Source: Alentia gelatinosa (taxonomy: Eukaryota; Annelida; Polychaeta; Phyllodocida; Polynoidae). Taken from it: a stretch of DNA of 64,000 bases. Both the position numbers and the translations under genes were made by a program. This document shows positions 41,981-52,155 of this stretch, piece by piece; position 1 is the stretch's first letter, and every line of letters starts with the position of its first letter. The notes below the pieces were generated by a model, which worked only from the letters and a program-made list of their open reading frames with translations, did no database searches and had not been told where the DNA came from. Where the stretch lies: NCBI GenBank assembly GCA_950022655.1, contig OX465584.1, positions 48,094,723 to 48,158,722 of the forward strand, in the 5' to 3' direction.

Positions 41981-43411
41981 ATGATGAACCAGAAAGTAAT
42001 CATCCCCAGTGCAAGTCCTTGGGCTAGCCCGGTGGTAATGGTTACTAAAAAGGATGGTACTTGCCGATTCTGTATTGATTACAGAAAATTGGATGAGAGC
42101 CTTGACTCTCTGGGAGGGAACCAGTGGTTTTGTACTCTGGATTTCCAGTCTGGATATTGGCAGGTAAAGATGAACAGTGGCGATCAGTCGAAAACGGCGT
42201 TCACCACTCATCAGGGGCTTTACGAGTTTACAGTAATACCATTTGGCCTCTGTAATGCTCCTGCGACTTTCGAATCCATGATGGATCAGATGTTGCGGGG
42301 TCTACAGTGGAAAAAGTGCTTGGTTTATCTGGATGACATAATCATCTTCGGAAAGAATTATGTCGAATGTCTAGAAAACCTAAGGGAGGTATTTGAGCGG
42401 ATTCAATCTTATGGGTTGAGGCTCAAACCTCAAAAATGCAAACGGTTTCGCAGATCTGTGGAATACTTGGGACGGATAGTTTCCGGAAACGGAATCCGGG
42501 CAGATCCTTCCAAGTTGGAGGTAGTGGCTAATTGGCCACGCCCCCAGAATATAAAAGACATAAGGTCTTTCCTAGGATTTTGTTCGTATTACCGCGACTT
42601 TATCCCGGGTTTTTCTGAAATTGCACACCCCATGCAACAGTATGTAGTACTAGATAAGCCAGGGAAGCAAAAAGAGATCCAATGGACTCCGGAAGCTGAA
42701 CATGCTTTTCTGGGACTAAAAAGAAAGTTTATGGAGACCCCCGTGTTGAAATACCCTCTACCCCAGGGTCGGTTCATTCTTGACACTGACGCTAGTAACA
42801 AGAGTATTGGAGCGGCGTTGTCTCAGATACAGGATGGTGTGGAGGTTCCAATAGCTTTTGCCAGCAACAGCTTAAGTAAAAGCCAGCGGAACTACTGTAC
42901 TACTAAGAGGGAACTCTTAGCAGTTGTGGTGTATGTAAGAAAATATCGACACTTCCTAGCAGGTGGAGATTTCATCTTACGTACCGACCATTCTTCTCTC
43001 AAGTGGCTCTTTAACTTTAAGGACGCCGAGGGAATGATTGGAAGATGGCTGGCAGCTCTCTCCGAATTCGGGTTAACAAACTGTCAGATCGAGCATGGGG
43101 CTGGAAAGTCTCACATTAATGCGGATTGTCTCTCGAGGAGACCAGTGCGGAAATGTGGACGACCAGATTGCCGGGATTGTGGTGAGCATAGAGCAGTGAT
43201 AGCTACTCTATGCTACCAGAAAGTGAAGCCGCCACAAAACTATCAGTGGACACTAGAACAGATTAAGGAAAGTCAACAGGCTGACCCAGATCTGTTCCGG
43301 TTAACTAAACTGATAGCTAATGGGCTCCATAGACCTACAGGACCCGAGATCTCGCCTGAAAACCGAGAATTTCGGAATCTATGTGGTGAATGGAAAGAGC
43401 TAGAGGTCTGA
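41981..43411 (+). CDS. Reverse transcriptase and RNase H of the second Gypsy element
   Basis: RT motifs: IPSASPWASPVVMVTKKDG, FCIDYRKL, FCTLDFQSGYWQV (motif A), PFGLCNAPATFESMM (motif B), VYLDDIIIF (motif C). RNase H motifs: FILDTDASNKSIGAALSQ, TTKRELLAVV, RTDHSSLKWL, NADCLSRR. Between DYRKL and DESLDSLGG about a dozen residues usual in Gypsy RTs are missing, an in-frame deletion that removes part of the fingers. The frame ends at TGA 43409-43411 and continues as integrase. Confidence 0.9.
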   Translation: MMNQKVIIPSASPWASPVVMVTKKDGTCRFCIDYRKLDESLDSLGGNQWFCTLDFQSGYWQVKMNSGDQSKTAFTTHQGLYEFTVIPFGLCNAPATFESMMDQMLRGLQWKKCLVYLDDIIIFGKNYVECLENLREVFERIQSYGLRLKPQKCKRFRRSVEYLGRIVSGNGIRADPSKLEVVANWPRPQNIKDIRSFLGFCSYYRDFIPGFSEIAHPMQQYVVLDKPGKQKEIQWTPEAEHAFLGLKRKFMETPVLKYPLPQGRFILDTDASNKSIGAALSQIQDGVEVPIAFASNSLSKSQRNYCTTKRELLAVVVYVRKYRHFLAGGDFILRTDHSSLKWLFNFKDAEGMIGRWLAALSEFGLTNCQIEHGAGKSHINADCLSRRPVRKCGRPDCRDCGEHRAVIATLCYQKVKPPQNYQWTLEQIKESQQADPDLFRLTKLIANGLHRPTGPEISPENREFRNLCGEWKELEV

Positions 43412-44971
43412 GATGGAGTATTATATCGATGGAGAACCACGTTGCAACCACTTAAACGTGCTCTACAACTAGTGGTCCCTCGAGAATTACGATCCGGACT
43501 AATGACTCTATGTCACGAACATAGGAGTGCAGCTCATCTAGGACGGAAAAGGACGGTAGCCAGAATAAGGCGTCGTTACTACTGGCCTGGAATGGGTGCA
43601 GATATTCGAAGGTGGATATCTGGATGTTCCATATGTAGCAAAGTCAAACCCGGGGTAGGACTCGGAAAGATGCCGCTACAACAGGAACTGTTTGGTGTCA
43701 GGTTTGCCAGAATCGCTCTAGATATCATATCTGGTATCGACGAGTCAGAGGAAGGAAATACCTGTATGATGGTGGTGATGGATTATTACACAAAATATGT
43801 GCAGATCTATCCCATGAAGAATCACAAAGCTGCCACGTGTGCGGAAGCTTTAGTGAAAAACTGGATGTTGCCTTTTGGAACTCCGAGCGTACTACATTCC
43901 GACCAGGGAAGGGAATTTGAATCCCAGATCTGGAAAGAAATGTGTAGGATACTCGAGATCAAAAAGACACATACGAATCCATATCGTCCACAATCAGATG
44001 GTATGGTGGAGAGATTAAACCGGACATTGATCCAGTGTCTTCGGACCCTGGTAGATGAAAATCGGAAGAATTGGGATGAATTGGCACCATTTATAGCTCA
44101 TGCGTACAATGGGACCATTCATTCAAGCACGGGGGGTTCACCTAATTTACTCGTCTTTGGCGAGGAAATAGTGATGCCCGCTGACATAGTCTATGGGGTT
44201 CCTGGAATGTCTACGGATGATCCTTGTCCCATAGGATTTGTCGAAAAGCTCAGAGAACGTTTTGTAGAGTGATATTACCTCACAAGACGGAATCTGACAA
44301 AAGCTGCCGAGTGGCAAAAGACTGGCCATGACGTCAATCTTAAACCACGTAAGTTCCGAGTAGGAGACCGGGTTGTACGATATCACACTCCGTTGGTAAA
44401 TGTAAAACTCGCTCCTAACTGGGACGGACAATTCAGAATTGTTGAACTATTGTCAGAAATGACAGTAGTGATAGAAGATGAATGGTCAAGAAGGCGTTAT
44501 AAATCTCATGTAGCTCGTTTACGACTATGGGAAGGAAAGCGCGAAAGTTCCGACTTTGAAGTTTCACACCCTGCTACAAAGCGGGATGTGTCACTGAACA
44601 CGGGTCCTACTGGGGAACCAGAGAGGTCCCGGGTTCAAAGAGCCGGGAAGCCGGGTGTCAAACCCCCGTCAACACGGCGGAGGCAGACCCCGATGGGGAA
44701 GTCCCGGTCAAAGGTTACCGGGGTTCCGAGTGGGTGCTCGTCAACACGACGAAAACCGGGACGTCCGCAGAAGGTGATTCCTACTTACGCTAACCTAAAA
44801 AGGGAAGTGTGGGTAGAGGAAAAACCTGACATGGAAAAGTCTAAATTTGCTACAAATCGAGCTGTGTATAATAAACATGGTTCGAGATGTAGAATGGAGT
44901 CTAAAATAGACTCAAAACCCCGCCGCAGCTCTCGACTAAAATCGAAGGCTGTGGTTAGCTACAAAGAGTAG
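43412..44971 (+). pseudogene. Integrase of the second Gypsy element
   Basis: Same frame as RT. It has the HHCC zinc domain (H..H in CHEHRSAAHLG, CSICSKVK), the catalytic triad D (ALDIISG), D (LHSDQGREFES), E (SDGMVERLNRTL), and a C-terminal part with APNWDGQF and a basic tail (RRRYKSHVARLRLW, RRSSRLKSK). TGA 44270-44272 interrupts it. The core spacing is normal. Confidence 0.9.
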
Positions 44972-45458
44972 TGGTGCTGGGGTTGTCGAAAACACAACGA
45001 GAAGCAATGGTACGAAATGTAGATCGTTGGTAGTCAGTGGCGTGTCAATTATACATGAATGTTGATCAAACAGTTACCTTAAAATCATTCGTTGTGTGCC
45101 GCAGCCCAGACGTTGCTCTAAGGGAACCCCGTCGAGGACCCTCTAGAGGCTGCAGAATTGCCGAACGCTCTGTAAGGTCTGATCCATTTATATGGAAATT
45201 GTACAAGTCTCCCATACTATCGACGAGATACAGGACGGCGATAAGAAAATCCACGCGGTGGAGAACTCTGGGTGGAGCTCTAAAAGGGGTTTCCCCGGGT
45301 TTCGGAACCTGTGCTGGGTGATTGAAGGCGTGAACGAATCAAGTCGAGCGTAACGCTGACCTTTGGTTTCTTCACGCATGCGGTGTTGAGACGCTCAAGA
45401 TGAGCCAGTCTCGACACGGTTGATTGGTTCGCGACTGCGAATCTAGGTCAACTAGGAG
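44972..45458. other. Spacer between integrase and the extra gene
   Basis: About 490 bp without a coherent frame. It leads into the TATA box at 45459 and probably contains upstream promoter elements of the extra gene. No similarity to the LTR promoter is obvious. Confidence 0.5.
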
Positions 45459-45521
45459 TATATAAGACCCTGTTTTTTTTCAGTAGTCTTCACTCTGTGA
45501 TCAGAGTGGTGCCTAGCACCA
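45459..45521 (+). promoter_or_regulatory. TATA box and 5' leader stem-loops of the extra gene
   Basis: TATATAAG lies at 45459-45466. About 30 bp downstream, where transcription should begin, are two perfect stem-loops: CACTCTG-TGAT-CAGAGTG (45491-45508) and GGTGC-CTA-GCACC (45509-45521). An ATG follows at 45543. The arrangement resembles an LTR promoter with a structured leader, but lies inside the element. Confidence 0.55.
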
Positions 45522-45542
45522 AGGGAGTCGGGGGGTAGCAGC

Positions 45543-48500
45543 ATGGCTGACCGTGCCCCGTCTACGGAGGGTGAGCGCGAGCTCCCCTCACCCCTGCCCG
45601 GATCCTCAGCTTCGGCTGAGCAGGGGGCAGATCTGGACGATGATGTTTTGCTCATCGGGTCAGATGATGGTGATTTTGACCTGGAAGGGGACGAGTCTGA
45701 GGACTCTGTTCTTCTTGGGGTAACCCGAGATGAACGACCCGGAAAGGGAAAAAGTCACACTGGGAAGAAGTCCGAGGCGGCCCCGGCCGCTAAGGGTTCT
45801 TCCGGTGCCCGTCCGAAGACGAGCTCGGTGAAAACTGAGGCCTCTGATTCGGATGTGGTAATGGTCGAAGGTTCCGAATCGGAGCGTGATACGCCGAGGC
45901 GAGGCCGAGTCCGCCCGCGTCGTCGCTCTCCGAGGAAGTTCTTCGAAGAAATGGATTCCAGGCATGAGGTTTCTACTCAGAGCCTGGAACAGATGTTGGC
46001 TGGGATCCCAGATCCCAAAACGCGTGCCATAGTACAGTCAATGTACCAAAATTGGACTCCACCCGGAGTGGAGCTGGCGGAAGCCGGGACCTTTTTGGCC
46101 CCGGGTCCGGTAGCAAAACCCGGAAGGACCGAGGCTGGTACAGAGACAGCTATGGAGACTGATTCGTCAGTTGGGGGCGACTCTGTAACGGGGTCGTCCA
46201 GCAAAGGTGATAAACCGGTGTCACAACCGGCTAAACCCGCGCCGGGGAAGTCTGTCAGCAACACTGAGGTGTCAAAGCCTCAGGATGCTAATAAGGCTGA
46301 ACCGCAGCTGTCGAAGCAGAATCTGAAGCGACTCCGTCGTGCAGCCCGGAAACGGGCTGAAGCGGAGTTGGCGAAAAGTGAAGGTGAGCTAGAATCGCGT
46401 GACTCGGGAAAGGGAAACCTCAACCCGGGAAACACGAGGAGTCGAAGGGGGCTGAGTCGAAAGGCTCGGACAAACCCGCGGCACAAGCAGGACCTAGTAC
46501 AGCTGATGCTACAGCGAGCACCTCAACAGGTGCCACGGGTGGCGAAGATGTCAAGTGTTGGGGAACGGATATGGACAGGGCTAAACCCCTGGCTAAATCT
46601 AACCCCGACAATGATGACGGTGATTTCCAACCTGGCGTAAAGCGGGCTGGGAAGAGAACGGTAGCTAGACAGATACCCGCCTCTTTGCTGGGCAAGACTT
46701 ATACTTGCCTAGAAGATCTCCGTCATGGGAACTGGCATTACATCCCAGATGGTGTCGGTTTAGATGGAACCTCTGACGACGAGGAATGGTTGGTTGATGA
46801 GGGTTCTCCCAACACCTGGTACATCGACCGGGTGAAAGGAGTGTCCCGAGTCAGTCGACTGAAGTACGAGGATCAGGTCAAAGACCGGATCGCGTATGCA
46901 TGGCACAAGTTTGATAACGGCAATCATTGTGTCTTTCTGAGTTGCCATGGAAGGGACAAGAAATTGTCACCGACCTACGCGACTGAAGGTCGTTACGCTA
47001 GGCACCTCGTCGAGGTACACTTAGCTGAGCGACCGTGGCTACAGTGTCTTGGTAAGAAGGGTGGTTCTTTCCAGGCCGGGTGTGCCAGTTTGAGGGGATC
47101 GTGTCTAGTCCGACACATTGCCCGGGAACACCGGACTGCTGGTGCTGCTGCTTGGGAACGGGTCATGAATCTGTGGCAGAGATTCATTGACTTAGGTTCC
47201 GATGCTCAGAAAGGCAAACCGGAACCCGAGACTTGTGTGACAGACGGTCGATTGTTTAAGATCGGATGGAAGAAGAATCCTGGCTGGTTCGGGAGTCTGA
47301 TGCTATCCGCTTCAAAACATCGACAGATGTCAAAGGAGTCGAGGAAGAAATGGTCCCTTAGCCGGGAACCGTCTCAAAAGTCCTCGAAGGCTAAATGATG
47401 GGTCAAGAAGTTGTCATCGTCCTCATCCAGCGAGAGTGACACTTCTGAGCGATCCAGTCGGAAGCCTAAGAAGAAGTTGGCTCCTAGTAAGCACACCATC
47501 GCTGACGTGGTGGAAGCTGCTTACCAGGTTGCGCCAAGGTTGACTGAGGGATTGAAACTACTCTCAGACAAGAGCGAAAGGAACGTTCCAACGGCTTCTA
47601 AAGCCAGCGGACCCGCGGAAAAACCAGCTTGGACTCATCCTAGCTCAAGTCTCCCGGGAGTTTCCCCGCTCGACAGAGGTGCTACCCAAGCACCCGGGAA
47701 AGTTGTGGATGAAGAGGCCTTTCCGGCACTCCCTCCACCAGCCAACCCGGTTGTTGAGGTAAAGAAGAACCAACGACACAACCACCCGTTGCGTCGAAGG
47801 TGACTTCTTCTCCCTGTGCGATGTCGGTTGAATACATCCAACGGGCGGATCAACTAGAGTCGCACATAGGTGGCACCTTGGAAGGCCGCGTCCGAAGGGG
47901 CGCTCAGTCTCTCCATGACGGCCTCGTTCAGGAGCTAGTTAACCTAGCCCGGTTCGAGGTGAGGGAAGCCATGAAGGGCCTGGCTAAACAGTACGTGTGT
48001 GACTTAGAGGACGCGCGTATTGCTAAAACCACGGCCCAATCGAGGTTTGCCCGGGCGGAAGCCCAGACCCATCGCCAAGATGAACGTTGTCTTCGGCACT
48101 TGGGTATGTCGCTCTATGACATAGGTGACGACCCGCAAGCCCTTGAGGAAGCGTGGTTGGCCCGACAAAGGAGCCGGGGATGATTTCTTCAGTTCACCAC
48201 GGAAGAATCAAACCCGACACGTCGGCAGCTCGCCGGCATGTTGGGATGGTCACCCGTGGAAGAAACTTCCCACCAGGACACTACATCCAGTCAGGCCCAG
48301 CCTATGGATGTCAGTGTGAACACTCCGCTGTCAGGACCAGGTCAGACCCAACAGGATCAGACTGAAGTCCTACAGTCGAGGATGCCTCCCGCCGTGACAC
48401 GGGCTGAGAAATCAGCGAAGCCCTCCAAGGCTAAGCCGATAGATCAGCCCGAGGAACAAAGTGGGGCACTGGGGGTGAATGCCAACATCATCCCGTTGGA

Positions 48501-48663
48501 GTCTGGAATCTTTTTAGATACCAGACCAACCTCTCTGCAGCAGTTGATGTCTCAGTTGCGACCAGAGAGGACCGCCCCGGCAACGGCGGTTCCACCGACG
48601 GCTAGCACACCAAGCCAGGCGGAACTTCTCGACCTCAGGATATCCTCTGACGAGGATATCTAG
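45543..48663 (+). pseudogene. Unrecognised extra gene of the second Gypsy element (about 1,040 codons)
   Basis: Open frames follow each other: 45543-46640, 46571-47398, 47411-47803, 47800-48183 and 48238-48663. By composition they form one protein with a -1 shift near 46412-46433, stops at TGA 47396-47398 and TGA 48181-48183, and a shift near 47760. The N-terminus is acidic (DLDDDVLLIGSDDGDFD) and followed by basic RRGRVRPRRRSPRK. A central domain (46650-47200) has two C2H2-like clusters (C-x4-C..H-x4-H in HCVFLSCHGRDK..RHLVEVH, then C-x6-C..H-x4-H in CASLRGSCLVRHIAREH). The third part starts with a Ser-rich run, then Pro-rich, then a helical segment (47820-48180) and an acidic end (DLRISSDEDI). 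This suggests a nuclear or nucleic-acid-binding protein. It is not gag, pol or env; I cannot name it. Confidence 0.55.
46412..46433 (+). promoter_or_regulatory. Two in-frame GGGAAAC slippery heptamers in the extra gene
   Basis: G GGA AAC occurs in the zero frame at 46412-46418 and again at 46427-46433. A -1 slip at either leads to the frame that stays coding-like through the zinc-finger domain (to 47398), while the zero frame ends at 46640. The giant Gypsy uses the same heptamer at its gag stop. Because this copy also has plain indels, an ordinary mutation at this point remains possible. Confidence 0.45.
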
Positions 48664-49769
48664 AGGTTGACAACAACCGACTCGGCTGGTGCCTAACAGG
48701 CCGGGAAGACACCGTCTAAACTCGGAACCGGCAGAGCCAACAACTCCCCTGGATCCGAAGTCAGACGGGTATGGGAAGTCCCGGGGAGGAAATTTTTTTT
48801 CCGACCTAGCTACTTCCAGAATGTGGCCTCCTAGCCAGAATTCTGCACTTTCTCAGCGAACCGCAGGGATCGCTGGGAGGGGTAGAGGGAAAGTTAGGAG
48901 CGACCTATGATAAGCGATCCTGGGTTGGGGCTGGGGAAAGCCAGTAAAATGACTTCCCTAAGGCACAACCCTGGTTTCAGACAGCTGAAAGTTCTCTTGA
49001 TGGTTAGGCCCGTGATAGGCCCCCATCACGAAAACCTCCGGCCTGTGGTGTGGATCCTGTCCACACTAGTCCCTGGTGCCGGGTAAGGAAGACTATGCCT
49101 TTCGGGTATAGGACTGACTTACCAGGTCTGTGTCGGAACTGAGTTCATCGACTCGATAATGATTTAAGCCGAGGAAAAATATGCCAGTATAGCTGGAGCC
49201 AAATGAAAGAACACTGATACCACACACTCTTACCAGGTGGATGGAGAATTGTTTTGCCTTTTTGGCCGTTATTTCCGTATTCGGAAACTTTTTCAACACA
49301 GAAGGTGTCTAGCGAGGCTGACCCTTCTCTATATATGGATGTCTTCCAAACTGAAGAACAGTGGGAAGCCCAGCACCCGCCGGTATCGGGTGCTCGACAG
49401 GCCGGGCTGACCACCTGTAGGTCCGCGACTGTCGAGTCTTCCCTGCCCGACGCTCAAGAAATACGCTCCCCGGCTCAAGATGGGTGAATATCAAATTTAT
49501 TCAAGGTGCTAGCGAGGCTAGTCCTACATTCTTTGAATGTCGTTTCTTCTTTCCTAAATGTCATATCTTCCATATTTTTAATAATTTCTCCATCTTACAA
49601 TTCCACCTTTTTCACTTATACATTGGTATCAGTGAATTCTTGTGAACACCAGGAAGCTAGAGAGTAGACGAAGAACTGCTGGATTTACGTTGTAATTTTT
49701 AATTGGGTAGTCACTTAGCAGCAAAATGGCTGCCTTGGTTCCCCCCTTAGTAAAAACTGGGAGGGGTAA
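48664..49769. other. 3' untranslated region of the second Gypsy element
   Basis: No coherent frame. A purine-rich run (GAGGGGTAGAGGGAAAG) lies at about 48877 and the polypurine tract CTGGGAGGGGTAA at 49757-49769. Confidence 0.6.
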
Positions 49770-50301
49770 TGTAGTGGGATGGGAATCCAGCAGTGTTCGT
49801 TTGTTTCACGGAAGGTGGCGTGATATGCCGATCCTTACTGTGTAGTGATTCCGGACAACGCCGCACACGAGAGTGGCGCGGCGGAGACCGGGATTACGTA
49901 ATGCTTAGTATATATACTCAGCGTTCACAGTAGGTCGACAGGCTGTCCTCGCGCGTCTCTTCTGCGGAACAGACCCTTGGGCCCTCACTTTGCAGGCGGG
50001 TTCTCGTAACCTTCCTGGTGGTTAGGCGAATCTTCCGGATTAGCCTATCCAGCGTTACCTAGCACCCATGTGCTAGGGTACTGTACTTGTGGGGAAGATC
50101 TTCCAGATCTTTCCGGGAAGTAAGTGATTAATAAACATCCCTGTTTATTAAATGACGTTGTTGTGTTATGTGTGATTAGGTCTGTGCAAACTAGCCGAAA
50201 ACCGAACCAACCTACGTTGAGTGCATAGGGTGGGATCCTGCCTGGAACTAGCGTTCCGGATTGGGGTCATCCAACCTGCTAGACAGGCGGCGACCACCAC
50301 A
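49770..50301 (+). repeat. 3' LTR of the second Gypsy element
   Basis: It starts TGTAGTGGGATGGG and ends GACCACCACA (532 bp). It has a TATATATACT region at about 49908, a stem-loop CCTAGCAC-CCAT-GTGCTAGG at 50058-50077 followed by GGTACTGTACTT, and AATAAACATC at about 50130. It is homologous to the LTR at 38656-39215 and more distantly to that at 37356-37901. Confidence 0.85.
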
Positions 50302-51510
50302 CTATCTATAAATCTACCATCCTTCCATATTTTGATTACTGTGACTATATTTATGACACACAAGTGAAAAAACATGGTAATGACCTTCAGCTTCTCCAGA
50401 ATAAAGCTCTTCGAATATGCTTCCAAATTAGATTAGGCCCGAACCAGACACTAAACACTCAGGATATTCATAATCTTTCTAAATCAATTTATTTGGATCA
50501 ACGCCGACAGATACATTCAATATTCTTTGCTTATTCGTTACTGTCGGAACCAAACCTAAGAGACAACCGTAATATCCCCACTAGACATCATGATGGTATT
50601 AGGTTGCTCTTACCCCCTTTAAAGAAAAAGGTTTTTGAAAATAGTTTTTTGATAACCAGAATTAAGAACTGGAACAATCTAAAAGCAAGCCTCACTGAAA
50701 TACAAGACAAGAATGCCTTTAAAATTGCGATTAAAAGGTCTTATCCTGAGTGTTTTATTGGTAAATAGACCTAGATTGTGCTTACGACTAGGTATAACGT
50801 TTTTACTAGAATGTGTATTTACACTGATGTGATTTACTATGCTTACCCCAAACCAGCTACTGATTGTGTTACAACGGTATCAGGTGAAGGAGTGCAGTAT
50901 ATATATCTATTACTACATTGATTATCATCTTTTATTAAGGTATACTGTCTGACAGACTGGCCATCAATGTTCAAGGCTGTTAGAAACACATATTATTCAT
51001 CTCTAAAATATTGCTCGACTGAGTTAACCCATGCTTATGGTACAAATAAGACTTACTTACTGTTTGATCTATTTGTTATATTTTTAAAGGTTATGCTTAC
51101 CCTCTTTATTTGAATGGTGTATCTTATTTTATATTACTTATGTTATGACATGATGGGTTACTCCTTATAACTGCATTCCACAAACTGTAAAAGGCTGACT
51201 TACCATTACCTAGCCTAATGGGGAAAGGAGAGTTACTGGGATACACGTTTCTATTAACTAACCCTAGCTGAAATTACTAACCCGTTTCCATCTCATTTTT
51301 TGGTGCACCTCACGTATAAACATGTATTATCATATGTATAACTATATATCATATGGCGGTGGATCATCTCTGACTATTGGACAACCATGTATACTTTTAT
51401 TTCTTTGTTGGACTGCTTTTCTACAAGGGCCCAGACGGAAGACAGGCCCAGCCGAGTCTGGTGGTTAATTGTATTAACGTTGACCCAATAAACACATTAA
51501 AAAAAACAAA
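50302..51510 (+). mobile_element. LINE 3' fragment: RT C-terminus and 3' untranslated region
   Basis: Just after the LTR, a frame encodes LPYFDYCDYIYD and then 50364-50768 (KKHGNDLQLLQNKALRICFQ, YLDQRRQIHSIFFAYSL), matching the RT thumb and C-terminal region of LINEs. The 3' untranslated part ends with CAATAAACAC and an A-rich tail at about 51490-51510. It is a different LINE family from that at 1-965. The RT core is missing because the Gypsy element begins or inserted there. Confidence 0.75.
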
Positions 51511-51649
51511 AAAAACACCAATTCACATATAACCTTTTATTATCATATCATAGATACAGAGATGTGTTCTGGAGTAGGTGCTACCTACAATGAAAATGAT
51601 CGAAAGAGAGGTGCCGACTGCATCCCAGAAGTCCATAATCAGTGAATAC

Positions 51650-52155
51650 CTTTGGAAAAGGAAATACCATTCATTTCTGGCATCATATGATGCTGGCACA
51701 TGCATGAATCCAGGAAACCTTTCAATTGAGCTACATAGCCTGGTTACCTGATATATAATGTGGTGGTATATAAATGTAGTGATATGTGAGGAAGTGCAAT
51801 ATTATCATGACATGTGGCGCTAAGTTATCATAATAGATTTGATTGCAATCCCTGATAATTTGAACAATGTTATAAAGATCTAACCTGTAACTAGCACAAA
51901 GAGTGCCTGAGGATAGCACACATCAGTGACTTCAGGTGGTGTATCATAAGGAAGGTATTCATAGTGTGTTTGAGTGGGATGCATTATAGATATGATTGTC
52001 TTATGGGCAGACAAGATTTAATGAAAAAAAGAGGAGAGATACCCTCAGTCCAGCCAGCAGAGTTCTCATGTCAGTGTCAGTGGGTTCTGACCTGCACTGA
52101 ATGCATGTCTCACAATCCTGTACACAGTCGATAGGCCCACCCTGTTGAAAAAGTC
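51650..52155 (-). CDS. Possible exons of an unidentified host gene
   Basis: Two minus-strand segments look like exons with good borders. 52043-52155 (acceptor CGGAG, donor GGGTATCT) encodes a Cys-rich stretch (GPIDCVQDCETCIQCRSEPT). 51885-51999 (pyrimidine-rich acceptor CATAAG, donor CAGGTTAGA) encodes HYEYLPYDTPPEVTDVCYPQ followed by ALFVLVT. They join in phase 0. A third open segment (about 51570-51735, WYFLFQRYSLIMDFWDAVG) is hydrophobic, but its phase does not match the preceding donor without using an alternative acceptor. I do not recognise the protein; a secreted or membrane protein would fit. Confidence 0.35.

Larger units (their letters stand above)
39280..50301 (+). mobile_element. 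Second Ty3/Gypsy element, no 5' LTR, with an extra gene
   Basis: The order is gag, protease, RT/RNase H, integrase, a 4.8-kb extra region, and the 3' LTR (49770-50301). No 5' LTR or primer site precedes gag; the 5' edge is unclear, near 39270-39300, and abuts LINE sequence. The polypurine tract CTGGGAGGGGTAA lies right before the 3' LTR. All coding parts contain stops or shifts, so the copy is dead and older than the giant Gypsy. Confidence 0.85.

Noticed and set aside
41960..42211. Minus-strand ORF in the RT region
   Set aside because: Antisense shadow of the RT frame, which has all catalytic motifs.
47760..47803. A third programmed frameshift site in the extra gene
   Set aside because: The frame changes by -1 here, but the sequence A AAG AAG is not a slippery heptamer, so a mutation is simpler.
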